This document shows positions 7,992 through 16,503 of a DNA stretch of 64,000 nt, piece by piece. The notes below the pieces were generated by a model. That model was not told where the DNA came from. It ran no database searches and saw only the letters and a list, made by a program, of their open reading frames with translations. Each line of letters opens with the position of its first letter. Position 1 is the stretch's first letter. Source of the DNA: Khoudiadiopia massiliensis (lineage in GTDB: Bacteria; Bacillota; Clostridia; Tissierellales; Peptoniphilaceae). The stretch lies in assembly GCA_900290095.1 (NCBI GenBank), contig OKQS01000001.1, positions 612,431 through 676,430 of the forward strand. The letters run 5' to 3'. A program made the position numbers and the translations under genes.

Positions 7992-8951
7992 TCAACTTAC
8001 CCTCTTAATAGAGGCCCCCGTATTGTTGATTCCGGGGATTATCAATGACCATTGTTTCGGAAGGCCTGACATCCTTTGTATAAAATCTCTTAGAGTGAAT
8101 TTATTTTCCAGAATACACATAAGGCTGGGACCCGCGCCAGATATGGTGCAGCCAAGGGCTCCGGCCTTTTTTGCCATATCAATTATTTTGTCCGATCCCT
8201 TTATTAATGGAAAACGGTAGGGCTGGTGAAGCTTGTCTTTCATGCCTGCAGAAATGAGGTCTCCTCTCCCGCTCCTAAGTCCCTCCAGAAGAAAGGCCTG
8301 ATAGGCCAGATTTGCACTTGCATCGGCCCTTAAAACTTTTTCCGGCAATACCGCCCTGGCTTCGGAAGTTCTCATTTTAAAATCCGGAACCAAGACGACA
8401 AATTCCAGATTGTCTGAAACCGGAAGTTGAACGTGGCAGATCTCATCATGCATGGTTCTGCTTGCCACCAGACCTCCCCAAAGGGCTGGAGCGGCATTGT
8501 CCGGATGACCTTCCGATTCGGCCGCCACCTCAAGAATCGTGTCCATAACCTTTTGCAACTTGTTTGACCTGCTTGCCGATAGGGCCGGAAGGAATTCATT
8601 GTTTCCTCTAAGAATCAAGTCTCCTGCTGCAATTGAGGCCATGATAGCCCCACCCACCGCGAAGGCGGCTGAAGATCCCAGGCCCCTTGTGGATGGTATG
8701 TTTGATTCCACATGGATTGAGGGCCTTGGCAAGTCCTTGCCTGTCATTTTGGCATAGAGCCAATAGCAGTCTATCGCCATATTGTTTTTATTATTTGAAT
8801 AAGGGTTGCTTTTATACCTGTTATTCTTTTCATTCTGATTTAATTTTAAAGTAAAAGTAGCATATATATTAAGGGCCATCCCCAGGCAATCAAAGCCCGG
8901 GCCAAGGTTGGCGCTTGTAGCCGGCACTCGCACTTTAATTATGTCTGACAT
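7992..8951 (-). CDS. thrB: Homoserine kinase
   Basis: GHMP-family kinase that phosphorylates homoserine on the way to threonine. It opens with IKVRVPATSANLGPGFDCLG, typical of ThrB, and has the GHMP phosphate loop STRGLGSSAAFAVGG and EGHPDNAAPALWGGLV. Length is 319 residues. The ATG at 8951 (MSDIIKV) is chosen because AAGGAGA lies seven bases upstream; the frame extends only six codons further. No other threonine gene (hom, thrC) is next to it, which is unusual, as ThrB is commonly in an operon with them. Confidence 0.92.
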   Translation of the reverse strand: MSDIIKVRVPATSANLGPGFDCLGMALNIYATFTLKLNQNEKNNRYKSNPYSNNKNNMAIDCYWLYAKMTGKDLPRPSIHVESNIPSTRGLGSSAAFAVGGAIMASIAAGDLILRGNNEFLPALSASRSNKLQKVMDTILEVAAESEGHPDNAAPALWGGLVASRTMHDEICHVQLPVSDNLEFVVLVPDFKMRTSEARAVLPEKVLRADASANLAYQAFLLEGLRSGRGDLISAGMKDKLHQPYRFPLIKGSDKIIDMAKKAGALGCTISGAGPSLMCILENKFTLRDFIQRMSGLPKQWSLIIPGINNTGASIKRVS

Positions 8952-8976
8952 CGTCATTCTCCTTACCATTTTATAA

Positions 8977-8999
8977 ATTATATGCTACCATATCATGGT
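8977..8999 (-). promoter_or_regulatory. Candidate thrB promoter with overlapping palindrome
   Basis: Minus strand: TATAAT at 8977-8982, with the short palindrome ACCAT-ATC-ATGGT (8987-8999) just upstream, where it would lie in the spacer. No good -35 is seen. The palindrome sits in the 96-base divergent region between thrB and the ECF gene, so it could act on both (inference). Confidence 0.35.
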
Positions 9000-9047
9000 G
9001 CGTTTATCGCTTTTTATATTATTATTTTATTATTGGAGGCTTAAAAT

Positions 9048-9704
9048 ATGAATTCAAAATCCAGAAAAATCACCATAATAGGGGTTCTAACGGCGCTCTG
9101 CCTTATATCGGTTGCCTTGATAAGAATCCCGATCGTCCTGTTCTTAAAGTACGAGCCAAAAGACGTTATCATTACAATTGGTGGCCTTATTTTCGGTCCG
9201 GCAGTTTCTTTTATGACCTCTTTTTTAACTTCTCTTTTGGAAATGTTTGTGCTCTCGGATACGGGGATCCTAGGTATGATAATGAATGTTTTGGCCAGCG
9301 TCTGCTTTGCCTGTCCGGCTGTAATTATCTATCGTAAGGGAAGGTCAATGAAATCGGCTATTCTTGGACTTTTCACAGGAGCCATGATAATGACTGCTGT
9401 TATGATCCTATGGAACTATATAATCACCCCGATTTTCCTCAAGGTTCCAAGAGAAGAGGTTGTCAAACTCCTCGTTCCTGCCATACTCCCCTTCAACCTG
9501 ATTAAATCCGGCCTGAACTCCGGCCTTATTCTTCTCCTCTACAATCCAATCGTTACTGCACTTAGGAAGAGAAGTCTGGTAGAGCCGTCAAGCTCCATAG
9601 GTGAAGATAAGCATAGGCTTATCAACCCCTCAACCTTGGTTATAGCTTCGATAATAATTGCCAGCTCCGTTCTACTGGTAATGGTTATGAGGAATATGAT
9701 CTGA
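9048..9704 (+). CDS. ECF transporter S component, RibU-like (riboflavin)
   Basis: Membrane substrate-binding subunit of an energy-coupling factor vitamin transporter; it would work with a shared EcfAA'T module encoded elsewhere. The first ~175 residues have about six hydrophobic segments. IVLFLKYEPKDVIITIGGLIFGP resembles the RibU signature (FLKYDxSDxPxLIxGFxFGP), favouring riboflavin, although FolT/PanT-type substrates cannot be excluded. The protein is 218 residues with an extra C-terminal hydrophobic segment (about 193-215) beyond the usual S-component length. GGAGGC precedes the ATG. The upstream region is too short for an FMN riboswitch and shows none. Confidence 0.7.
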   Translation: MNSKSRKITIIGVLTALCLISVALIRIPIVLFLKYEPKDVIITIGGLIFGPAVSFMTSFLTSLLEMFVLSDTGILGMIMNVLASVCFACPAVIIYRKGRSMKSAILGLFTGAMIMTAVMILWNYIITPIFLKVPREEVVKLLVPAILPFNLIKSGLNSGLILLLYNPIVTALRKRSLVEPSSSIGEDKHRLINPSTLVIASIIIASSVLLVMVMRNMI

Positions 9705-9727
9705 TATATGTTTATCACGTATTGAAT

Positions 9728-9771
9728 TAAAAATGGCTGCCCGGTCTTAACAACCGAGCAGCCATTTTTTT
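9728..9771. terminator. Bidirectional terminator between the ECF gene and yacL
   Basis: Long stem AAATGGCTGC-CCGGT / ACCGA-GCAGCCATTT with one mismatch and a CTTAACA loop, flanked by A- and T-tracts. It ends the plus-strand ECF gene. Its right edge touches the stop codon of the minus-strand PIN-TRAM gene. Confidence 0.85.
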
Positions 9772-10936
9772 AAAAAAGAGGATGGATCCTTGTGAATATC
9801 ATTTTTCCTGCGGAGGTCTGAAGGACCGATGTGACCACCGTATCAACTGTCTTTCCTATGGCCTCTCTCCCGTCTTCAACCACTATCATGGTTCCGTCAT
9901 CCAGGTAGGCCAGGCCCTGACCGGCTTCCTTGCCCTCTTTTAGGACGAAAACTTCCAGATGCTCCCCGGGGATCACAATAGGCTTAATGGCATTGGCTAG
10001 GTCATTTACATTGAGAACATCAATGTCCTGCACTGCAGCCACCTTATTAAGATTGTAGTCATTGGTTATGATTTTCCCCTTGTATTTTTTTGTCAGCACA
10101 AGGAGCTTGGAATCCACTTCCTTGACCCTCGTAATATTGGAATTATCCACTATTACTTCTATATCGGAATTTTTCTGCATGTTCTGTAAGCAGTCAAGCC
10201 CCTTACGTCCCCTGTTCCTCCTCAGAGTGTCGGCGGAGTCGGAAATGTGCTGGAGTTCCTCCAAAACATAATGGGAGAGTATCAAGGGGCCCTGCAGGAA
10301 TCCGGTTTTTATTATCTCGAAGATTCGCCCGTCTATGATTACTGAGGTGTCCAATATCTTCGGTATCACCTTTTGTTCCTTGACACCTCTGGTTCCCTCA
10401 AAAACAAACTGTTCCTCACCTTCTTCGTCTTCGTCCTTCCTATGCTTTCTGTTTTTCTTTCTCTCGGACCTTCTGGCAGGGTCAAATATATTATTAAAAA
10501 TCTCCATAATATCCTCTTTATGGTTGAGGGCCAGCCTGAGTCCCAGGATACCGAAGAACAGATATAGTATTATTGCCAAAATCACCCCTATGGAGTTGCC
10601 CAGATAGTCGAGCGACAGTGAAAGCACAGGGCTGGATACAAGCATTGCTATAAGCAAGCCTATTACAAGCCCTCCTGTGGCTATAAGAACCTCATTAAGA
10701 GGGACTCCGTCGAAATATCTCAGCAAATTATCCTGGCCTTTTTTAATATTTTTAACAATAAAGGGTCCTAAAAAATAAAAAAGAATAATAAAAGCGATTA
10801 CGATAATGACTTGAATAACTATAGGCCATGGATCCGAGAATTTTGCAAATACTTTTAAATCATTAAGCAACAAGGCTGCTGCAAGTCCGATAGCGGCTCC
10901 GAAGAGGGCCACAATCTTTCGAATTAATTTTCCCAT
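9770..10936 (-). CDS. yacL: PIN-TRAM domain membrane protein (YacL family)
   Basis: 388 residues. Four transmembrane helices occupy roughly the first 140 residues, then a charged linker, a PIN nuclease-fold domain starting at ILDTSVIIDGRIFEII, with further acidic residues in ITNDYNLNK, and a C-terminal TRAM domain (EVFVLKEGKEAGQGLAYLDDG). PIN domains are metal-dependent RNases and TRAM binds RNA, so a membrane-associated RNase is likely, but the family has no settled function. The start is the ATG at 10936 (MGKLIRK) with AAAGGAG six bases upstream. In Bacillus yacL follows radA-disA; here carD lies in that place. Confidence 0.88.
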   Translation of the reverse strand: MGKLIRKIVALFGAAIGLAAALLLNDLKVFAKFSDPWPIVIQVIIVIAFIILFYFLGPFIVKNIKKGQDNLLRYFDGVPLNEVLIATGGLVIGLLIAMLVSSPVLSLSLDYLGNSIGVILAIILYLFFGILGLRLALNHKEDIMEIFNNIFDPARRSERKKNRKHRKDEDEEGEEQFVFEGTRGVKEQKVIPKILDTSVIIDGRIFEIIKTGFLQGPLILSHYVLEELQHISDSADTLRRNRGRKGLDCLQNMQKNSDIEVIVDNSNITRVKEVDSKLLVLTKKYKGKIITNDYNLNKVAAVQDIDVLNVNDLANAIKPIVIPGEHLEVFVLKEGKEAGQGLAYLDDGTMIVVEDGREAIGKTVDTVVTSVLQTSAGKMIFTRIHPLF

Positions 10937-11011
10937 TTTCACTCCTTTCCGGCTTCTTTTTGAGAAGTCTTCACTGTTTTCATTGTAGAAAACCCACACG
11001 ACAACATATAT

Positions 11012-11048
11012 AAAAGCAACGCACGCCGTTATTAAAAACAGCGTGCGT
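11012..11048 (-). terminator. Probable weak terminator after carD
   Basis: Inverted repeat ACGCACGC / GCGTGCGT (8 bp) with an inner GTT/AAC pairing, followed on the minus strand by TGCTTTTA. The short, interrupted T-tract makes termination plausible but leaky, so some carD transcripts may continue into yacL. Confidence 0.5.
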
Positions 11049-11118
11049 ACTGATCACAAACCGGCTTACTGTTTCTCATACAACAGATTTACAGCTTTTC
11101 TCTTGATTCTTTGTTATC

Positions 11119-11619
11119 TCAATCTTCTTCCAAATCATTTTCCAATGTGATAGCCTCATCTATCATCGTCGCCGCTTCTTCTGCGCTCATTGAACCGGCA
11201 ATGATAAGCTCGGAGACAAGCATCTTCTTGGTCCTGTTAAGCATTTTTTTCTCGGAAGTAGACAGACCTCTTTCCAGATCCCGGGTCTGCAGGTTCCTAA
11301 TAACGCTTGCCATTTCAAAGGGGTCCCCGCTTTTAAGGTTTTCCATATTTTCCCTATATCTCTGGCTCCAGTTTTCTGGCATATCCGTGCACTCGTCATG
11401 AAGGATCTCCATGACCTTCTCACCTTCTTCTTTGGACATTACAGGCCTGATCCCTATGCTGTTTATATTATCAACAGGTATTGAGATCTTTATGTCCGCT
11501 ATAGGCATCTTCAATATGAAAAAGCTGTGCTCTTCCCCCATTATTTCCTTGCTTTCGATCGAGACGATTTTCCCTGCTCCCTGCATGGGATAGACGACCC
11601 GATCACCAACCTTATACAT
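11119..11619 (-). CDS. carD: CarD-family transcriptional regulator (RNA polymerase-binding)
   Basis: 166 residues. The N-terminal RID domain (MYKVGDRVVYPMQGAGKIVSI) binds the RNA polymerase beta subunit, and the helical C-terminal part contacts promoter DNA in CarD/CdnL proteins, stabilising open complexes. I choose the ATG at 11619 with GGAGG eight bases upstream; the GTG three codons earlier overlaps that site. It has its own consensus promoter (11677-11705) and a perfect hairpin directly against its ribosome binding site. Bacillus carries disA between radA and yacL; here carD is in that place. Confidence 0.92.
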   Translation of the reverse strand: MYKVGDRVVYPMQGAGKIVSIESKEIMGEEHSFFILKMPIADIKISIPVDNINSIGIRPVMSKEEGEKVMEILHDECTDMPENWSQRYRENMENLKSGDPFEMASVIRNLQTRDLERGLSTSEKKMLNRTKKMLVSELIIAGSMSAEEAATMIDEAITLENDLEED

Positions 11620-11631
11620 AGGCTTCACCTC

Positions 11632-11655
11632 CGATATTTATTATACTAAATATCG
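11632..11655 (-). promoter_or_regulatory. Perfect inverted repeat in the carD leader
   Basis: CGATATTTA-(6 bases)-TAAATATCG, a 9-bp perfect stem. In the carD mRNA the 3' arm ends on the first G of the GGAGG Shine-Dalgarno sequence. It could be a translation-modulating or mRNA-stabilising hairpin, or a DNA operator; function is inferred only from position. Confidence 0.6.
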
Positions 11656-11676
11656 AGATTTTAAGCAAAATGATAT

Positions 11677-11705
11677 ATTTTATATTATGTGACTTGCCTT
11701 GTCAA
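11677..11705 (-). promoter_or_regulatory. Sigma-A promoter of carD
   Basis: Minus strand: perfect -35 TTGACA (11700-11705), 17-base spacer, -10 TAAAAT (11677-11682). A short inverted repeat TTGCC / GGCAA brackets the -35. It lies in the 106-base gap after radA, so carD is transcribed independently of the clp operon. Confidence 0.8.
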
Positions 11706-11725
11706 CATGGCAAAGTCTTAATTAA

Positions 11726-13120
11726 CTATTTTTGCTCTTTTCCTTCTGTAAAGATTTCTAAAAGCTTTCTTATGTCTTTACATTTTATTATTTCCAAGCC
11801 ATCCTGTTGGGCCGGGTCCGAATAAGCAGAAATGTAAGCTTTCTTAAAGCCCAGTCTGGCCATTTCCTTGAGCCTCCTGTCAAGGTCCTCTATGCGTTTG
11901 AGCTCTCCGGTTAGCCCTACCTCGGCCAGGAAAGCTCGGTCAGACCCTATGATAAATCCCTTTGATGAGGAAGCTATGGCCATTAGGACCGCCAAGTCGC
12001 AGGTCCTCTCCTTTATCTTCAATCCCCCGACGGCCTTAATAATTACATTTTGCCTGGCCAAGCTGAAAGCCGCTTTTTCTTCAAGTATGGCCACAAAAGT
12101 ATTTAACTTGTCCCTGGCTATGGAATCACCTATCCTGACCGGATACTGATCGCTGGATGATGAAACCAGAGCTTCTATCTCAATGGGGATGAGCCTTGAG
12201 CCCTCCTTCTGGAGTGAAATGGCTGTTCCGGATACTGCCTTTTCTCTTCCTGTTAAAAAAAGCTCATAGGGGTCCGAGATCTCCTCCAGACCTTTTTCCT
12301 CCATCCTGAAAAGGCCAACCTCTCCTGTGTATCCGAACCTGTTCTTGCTGGCCCTCAGAAGCCTCAGGCTTCCGTCATAGGCATCATCAAGGTACAAAAC
12401 GGTATCAACCAGGTGTTCAAGTGTCCTGAGGCCCGCCATTTCATTGGCCTTGGTCATATGCCCAACTATAAAAGCGGCCATGGCTTTTTGACCGTTTTTA
12501 CACATATCAACGATTTCAGATGTAACCTGTAAAGTCTGGGTCGGGCTCCCCCTTCTCTGGGGATACTCCTCCAATTCAAAGGTTTGAATGCTGTCAATGA
12601 TCAGGAGGTCGGGCATCAGCCTCTCAGCTTCTTCCCTGACCCTGTCCATGGAATTTCCACTCAGCACATAGAGCTTCTCAGGCATTTCCTCAAAAACTCT
12701 TATTGCCCTGTCCTTTATCTGCGAGGCCGACTCTTCACCTGAGGCGTATAGGGTCTTTACGCCCCTTTCTGAAAGCTTTCCCGCAAGCTGGAGCAGGAGG
12801 GTGGATTTACCTGCCCCGGGCCTTGCCGTCAGCATTGTGATTGAATCCTTGATCAGCCCGCCACCAAGTACCCTGTTAAGCTCTTCGAGGCCGCAATCCC
12901 ACCTTTCTGAAGTGTCTGTCTTGACCTCTTTGATGGGCAAGGCAGATTTCAAATTGGCGCTTCCGCCCCTTTTTGAACCTGAGCCTGATGAGCCCTTGTC
13001 ATTTTTTTGAACCAGGGTCTCTTCCATGGTCCCCCAGGCCCCGCAGGACGGACATTTGCCGACCCAGCCTGTTGAAACATGGCCGCATTCTGAACAGATG
13101 TAGCGAATCCTACTAGCCAT
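11726..13120 (-). CDS. radA: DNA repair protein RadA (branch migration ATPase)
   Basis: RecA-like helicase that extends recombination intermediates. Order: N-terminal four-cysteine zinc motif (CSECGHVSTGWVGKCPSCGAW), RecA core with Walker A TARPGAGKSTLLL, the RadA-specific KNRFG motif (SKNRFGYTGEVGLF), and a C-terminal Lon-protease-like domain. 464 residues, normal. The Walker A lead-in is ARPGAGKS where GDPGIGKS is usual; the catalytic Lys and Ser are kept. The ATG lies inside the last codons of clpC (8-base overlap), so it is the last gene of ctsR-mcsA-clpC-radA. Confidence 0.95.
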   Translation of the reverse strand: MASRIRYICSECGHVSTGWVGKCPSCGAWGTMEETLVQKNDKGSSGSGSKRGGSANLKSALPIKEVKTDTSERWDCGLEELNRVLGGGLIKDSITMLTARPGAGKSTLLLQLAGKLSERGVKTLYASGEESASQIKDRAIRVFEEMPEKLYVLSGNSMDRVREEAERLMPDLLIIDSIQTFELEEYPQRRGSPTQTLQVTSEIVDMCKNGQKAMAAFIVGHMTKANEMAGLRTLEHLVDTVLYLDDAYDGSLRLLRASKNRFGYTGEVGLFRMEEKGLEEISDPYELFLTGREKAVSGTAISLQKEGSRLIPIEIEALVSSSSDQYPVRIGDSIARDKLNTFVAILEEKAAFSLARQNVIIKAVGGLKIKERTCDLAVLMAIASSSKGFIIGSDRAFLAEVGLTGELKRIEDLDRRLKEMARLGFKKAYISAYSDPAQQDGLEIIKCKDIRKLLEIFTEGKEQK

Positions 13121-15566
13121 TTAAAGCCCCAACCTTATCTTCTATATTTTTTTCTTTTTCTTTTTTACTCATGACTTTTTCTTTGATCTTTATATCTATT
13201 TCGCCCTGCCTGAGGCAAATTTCATATTTTTCCCCATGCTTGATTTCTCCGCCCAGCATCTTTTCTGAGAGCAGATCCTCCAATTTATTTCTGATGGCTC
13301 TTTCAAGCGGCCTGGCGCCGAATTCGGGCTCATAGGCATCCTTGGCCAACTTCTGAGCCACAGCCGGAGTATATGATATTTCATAGCCCAGCTCTTTCAC
13401 CCTGTCCATAAGCTCGTCAATGAGGAGCTTGCTGATTTTTAGTATTGATGATTGGCTCAACCTATGGAAAACCACTACATCGTCAATCCTGTTGAGGAAT
13501 TCCGGCCTGAAGGTCTTCTTGAGCTCATCGTGTAAGATGTCATTCATCCTGTCCCTGTCCCTCTGCTCTAGGTCTTCTTCAGGGGCAAAGCCCAGCCTGT
13601 TTGACTTGTTAAGCCTCTCGGCTCCGACATTTGAGGTCAATATTATTACTGTATTTCTGAAATCTACCGTCCTACCCTGGCTGTCAGTCAGCCGTCCGTC
13701 ATCCAGAACTTGGAGCAGAACATTGAAGATATCAGGATGGGCTTTTTCTATCTCATCGAAAAGAATGACTGAATATGGGTGGCTTCTGACCTGCTCGGTA
13801 AGCTGGCCCCCTTCTTCGTAGCCCACATATCCCGGAGCCGAACCCAGAAGTCTGGAGACTGAATATTTCTCCATGTACTCTGACATGTCTATCCTTATCA
13901 TGTCCTGGTCCGATCCGAAGAGTTCCTTGGCAATTTGCTTGGCAAGATAGGTCTTCCCCACTCCTGTGGGCCCAACAAAGATAAATGAGCCTATTGGGCG
14001 GTCGGGAGATTTAAGCCCAACCCTGGCCCTCTTCAGTGCGGAACTCACGCTGTCAACCGCGTAATCCTGGCCAATGACCGATTTCTTCAGTTTCTTGTCT
14101 ATGTTCCTATATTTATCGCTCTCCGACTCTGTTAGCTTGCTTACGGGTACATGAGCCCAATCTGAAACTATGGATGCTATGGCCTCTTCATCTATGCTTG
14201 GCCAATTCTCTCTTGTCTCCTTGTCACCGGGATTTGCGTTTTCAAGTTTACTTTCCAGCTCATTTATCCTGTCCCTTAATGAAGCTGCTTCTTCAAAATC
14301 CTGGGTGAGAGCAGCCCTGGTTTTTTCATTTTCAAGCCTCTCCCTCTCCTCTTCAAGCTCCTTTATTTCATCGGGAACAACAAAGCTTTCGACCCTGAGC
14401 CTTGCCATGGCTTCATCAACCACGTCTATGGCCTTGTCGGGCAAAAACCTGTCCGGCAGATAGCGGCTGGTCAGATCCACGGCTGCTTCTATGGCCGAGT
14501 CTTCAAGAGTTATTTTATGATAATTCTCATAATTCTTTCTTATTCCCTGAAGGATCTTTATGGTGTCCTGCTTGGTTGGCTCTTCAACCATGACAGGCTG
14601 AAAGCGCCTTTCCAGGGCCGCGTCCTTCTCAATTCTTTTCCTGTATTCATCTATGGTTGTGGCCCCTATGAGCCTTAAATCGCCTTTTGATAGGGCGGGT
14701 TTCAGGATATTGGAAGCATCAAGCGAACCTTCAGACGATCCTGCACCTATTATTGTATGGAGTTCATCAATAAAGACTATAACATCATCCCTCTTGATAA
14801 TCTCATCGAGAGTATCCGACAGCCTCTGCTCAAAGTCTCCTCTATATTTGGTCCCGGCAACCATGGTGGCCATATCCAATGAATATATGGTTTTGTTTGC
14901 CATAATGTCCGGTACATCACCATTAACGATCCTCTGGGCCAGGCCCTCGGCTATGGCGGTTTTCCCCACCCCGGGCTCGCCTATCAAAACCGGGTTATTT
15001 TTACTCCTCCTGGAAAGGATCTGTATGGTCCTGTTTATTTCCATGTCCCTGCCAATGACGGGATCTATGCGGCCCTTCTGAGCTTCGGAATTGAGGTTTC
15101 TGGCATAGCGGTTTAAATTTTCATCCCCCTTGTCCGACATCCCGGCCCTAAAAGCGTCTATCAAAAAGCTGTAGACCTGCTTCTTATCCACATCAGCAAT
15201 TGTGAGCATGACCGAAGCCATGCCGGATTTATCATTCAAAATTGCAAGCAGGAGGTGGTCTGCATATACAGCCTTCTCCCCGTTCTGCCTGGCGATTCCT
15301 CCCGCCCTGGCAAACAGTCCCCTGACGGCCTCGGTAGTCTGGCTTGGCATGCCGAAACTTGTCCCTTCACCGCTGTTGGACATAACAATCTTTCTCAATG
15401 TATTATAATTGGCTCCGGCCTTGACAAGGGCTTCCGTTTCAATTCCTCCGGTCTTCATCATGGCAAGGAGTATGTGTTCCGTATCTATCAGCTCCTGTCT
15501 GAATGCCTGGCATTCCATAGCAGCCAACTGCATCAGTTTCTGTGATTCAGTCCTTTTAAGCCCCAT
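13113..15566 (-). CDS. clpC: ATP-dependent Clp protease ATPase subunit ClpC
   Basis: Hsp100 unfoldase that feeds damaged or tagged proteins to ClpP. 817 residues. Double Clp_N domain at the N-terminus; first AAA+ module with GEPGVGKTAIAEGL; a short UVR-like coiled middle domain (ELEEERERLENEKT); second AAA+ module with GPTGVGKTYLAKQIA. The ClpP-docking loop is likely NRLGFAPEE. Its ATG overlaps mcsA by 11 bases, with AAAGGA nine bases upstream. The arginine kinase McsB, which marks ClpC substrates in Bacillus and is normally encoded directly before clpC, is missing here. Confidence 0.95.
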   Translation of the reverse strand: MGLKRTESQKLMQLAAMECQAFRQELIDTEHILLAMMKTGGIETEALVKAGANYNTLRKIVMSNSGEGTSFGMPSQTTEAVRGLFARAGGIARQNGEKAVYADHLLLAILNDKSGMASVMLTIADVDKKQVYSFLIDAFRAGMSDKGDENLNRYARNLNSEAQKGRIDPVIGRDMEINRTIQILSRRSKNNPVLIGEPGVGKTAIAEGLAQRIVNGDVPDIMANKTIYSLDMATMVAGTKYRGDFEQRLSDTLDEIIKRDDVIVFIDELHTIIGAGSSEGSLDASNILKPALSKGDLRLIGATTIDEYRKRIEKDAALERRFQPVMVEEPTKQDTIKILQGIRKNYENYHKITLEDSAIEAAVDLTSRYLPDRFLPDKAIDVVDEAMARLRVESFVVPDEIKELEEERERLENEKTRAALTQDFEEAASLRDRINELESKLENANPGDKETRENWPSIDEEAIASIVSDWAHVPVSKLTESESDKYRNIDKKLKKSVIGQDYAVDSVSSALKRARVGLKSPDRPIGSFIFVGPTGVGKTYLAKQIAKELFGSDQDMIRIDMSEYMEKYSVSRLLGSAPGYVGYEEGGQLTEQVRSHPYSVILFDEIEKAHPDIFNVLLQVLDDGRLTDSQGRTVDFRNTVIILTSNVGAERLNKSNRLGFAPEEDLEQRDRDRMNDILHDELKKTFRPEFLNRIDDVVVFHRLSQSSILKISKLLIDELMDRVKELGYEISYTPAVAQKLAKDAYEPEFGARPLERAIRNKLEDLLSEKMLGGEIKHGEKYEICLRQGEIDIKIKEKVMSKKEKEKNIEDKVGALNG

Positions 15567-15984
15567 TTACATTTTTCCTTTCTTCATTAAGCCTGACAAG
15601 GGCATCCCCTATCCGGTTAATCTCGTCTCTATATATGGCACAGTGCTCATAATCCTCATTTTCCAAGGCCATCTCCAACATCCTGGTATACTCTGCCCTC
15701 TGCCTTCTCAAAGACTTCCTTTGATACCTGTAAGCCTTATCATAGGGGTCCCCTTCATCCGCTTTTTCTTCTTTTGGCATTTCCCGAAAATCAGCAGACC
15801 TGTTCATGATCTCCATGACTTGGCGGCTCAACTCCTCACCGCCCCACTCCTCGGGAATATTGGACAGCATCTCCTGCATTTTTTCGTTATAGCATGATGA
15901 GCAGAGATGAAGGGTTCTTATTTCTCCGTTAATGCTCATTTTTATTTCTAAATTAGCTTCGTTGTCGCAAAAATCACACTGCAT
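15556..15984 (-). CDS. mcsA: McsA-type zinc-finger/UVR protein
   Basis: 142 residues. Two CxxC pairs at the N-terminus (CDFCDNEA and HLCSSCYNE) form the McsA zinc-binding region, and a C-terminal UVR motif (RRQRAEYTRMLEMALENEDYE, about residues 98-118) matches the UvrB/UvrC-type interaction helix. In Bacillus McsA activates the arginine kinase McsB and helps control CtsR. No mcsB follows, so here McsA may act directly on CtsR or ClpC (inference). AAAGGAG lies seven bases before the ATG. It sits 12 bases after ctsR and overlaps clpC. Confidence 0.9.
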   Translation of the reverse strand: MQCDFCDNEANLEIKMSINGEIRTLHLCSSCYNEKMQEMLSNIPEEWGGEELSRQVMEIMNRSADFREMPKEEKADEGDPYDKAYRYQRKSLRRQRAEYTRMLEMALENEDYEHCAIYRDEINRIGDALVRLNEERKNVNGA

Positions 15985-15996
15985 ATGAAGCTCCTT

Positions 15997-16458
15997 TCAA
16001 TCTAAAAGTACCAACAACATGTTTTTAAGAATACTTGCTCTGACCGCTTTTCTCATATCCAAACTCAGGTCTTTCAAGGCCGACTCGTCTGTTGCCATTT
16101 TCATGAGCCTGTATTCCTTCTCGTTTATTAAATCCTGGTCATATAGACCCTTGAGCAGGTTTTTACAGCGATCGGAGGTCAGGCTGTCCAAGCCCGGGTC
16201 ATTAACTATCTTCTTAATAAGCCCGCCGGTCTCATAGCTCAAGCGAACTATCCTTATATATCCGGACCCTCCCCGCCTTGATTCAATATAATACCCGTTA
16301 TATGGGGTGAATCTTGTGGACAATACGTAGTTGATCTGAGAAGGGGCACAATCAAATTTTTCCGCAAGATCATTCCTGCCAATCTCAATTCTACCATCCG
16401 CGCAGTCCTGCATGAGTTCCAAAAGGAAATCCTCGATTCTTCCGCTAAGTCCTCCCAT
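15997..16458 (-). CDS. ctsR: Class III stress gene repressor CtsR
   Basis: 153 residues. Winged-helix DNA-binding N-terminal domain with DLAEKFDCAPSQINYVLSTRF and the wing residues RRGGSGYIRIVR, which carry the CtsR glycine-rich hairpin used for DNA and heat sensing. The C-terminal helical domain matches the region recognised by McsB in Bacillus. GGAG precedes the ATG. It is the first gene of the operon and probably represses itself, since a CtsR box lies 46 bases upstream. Confidence 0.95.
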   Translation of the reverse strand: MGGLSGRIEDFLLELMQDCADGRIEIGRNDLAEKFDCAPSQINYVLSTRFTPYNGYYIESRRGGSGYIRIVRLSYETGGLIKKIVNDPGLDSLTSDRCKNLLKGLYDQDLINEKEYRLMKMATDESALKDLSLDMRKAVRASILKNMLLVLLD

Positions 16459-16503
16459 TTTTTCTCCTATTCTAAAATAAGGTGTGGCTGATTGGTTCTA
16501 CCG

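Noticed and set aside
8970-9047. FMN riboswitch before the RibU-like gene
   Set aside because: The divergent gap is only 96 bases and lacks the conserved RFN segments.
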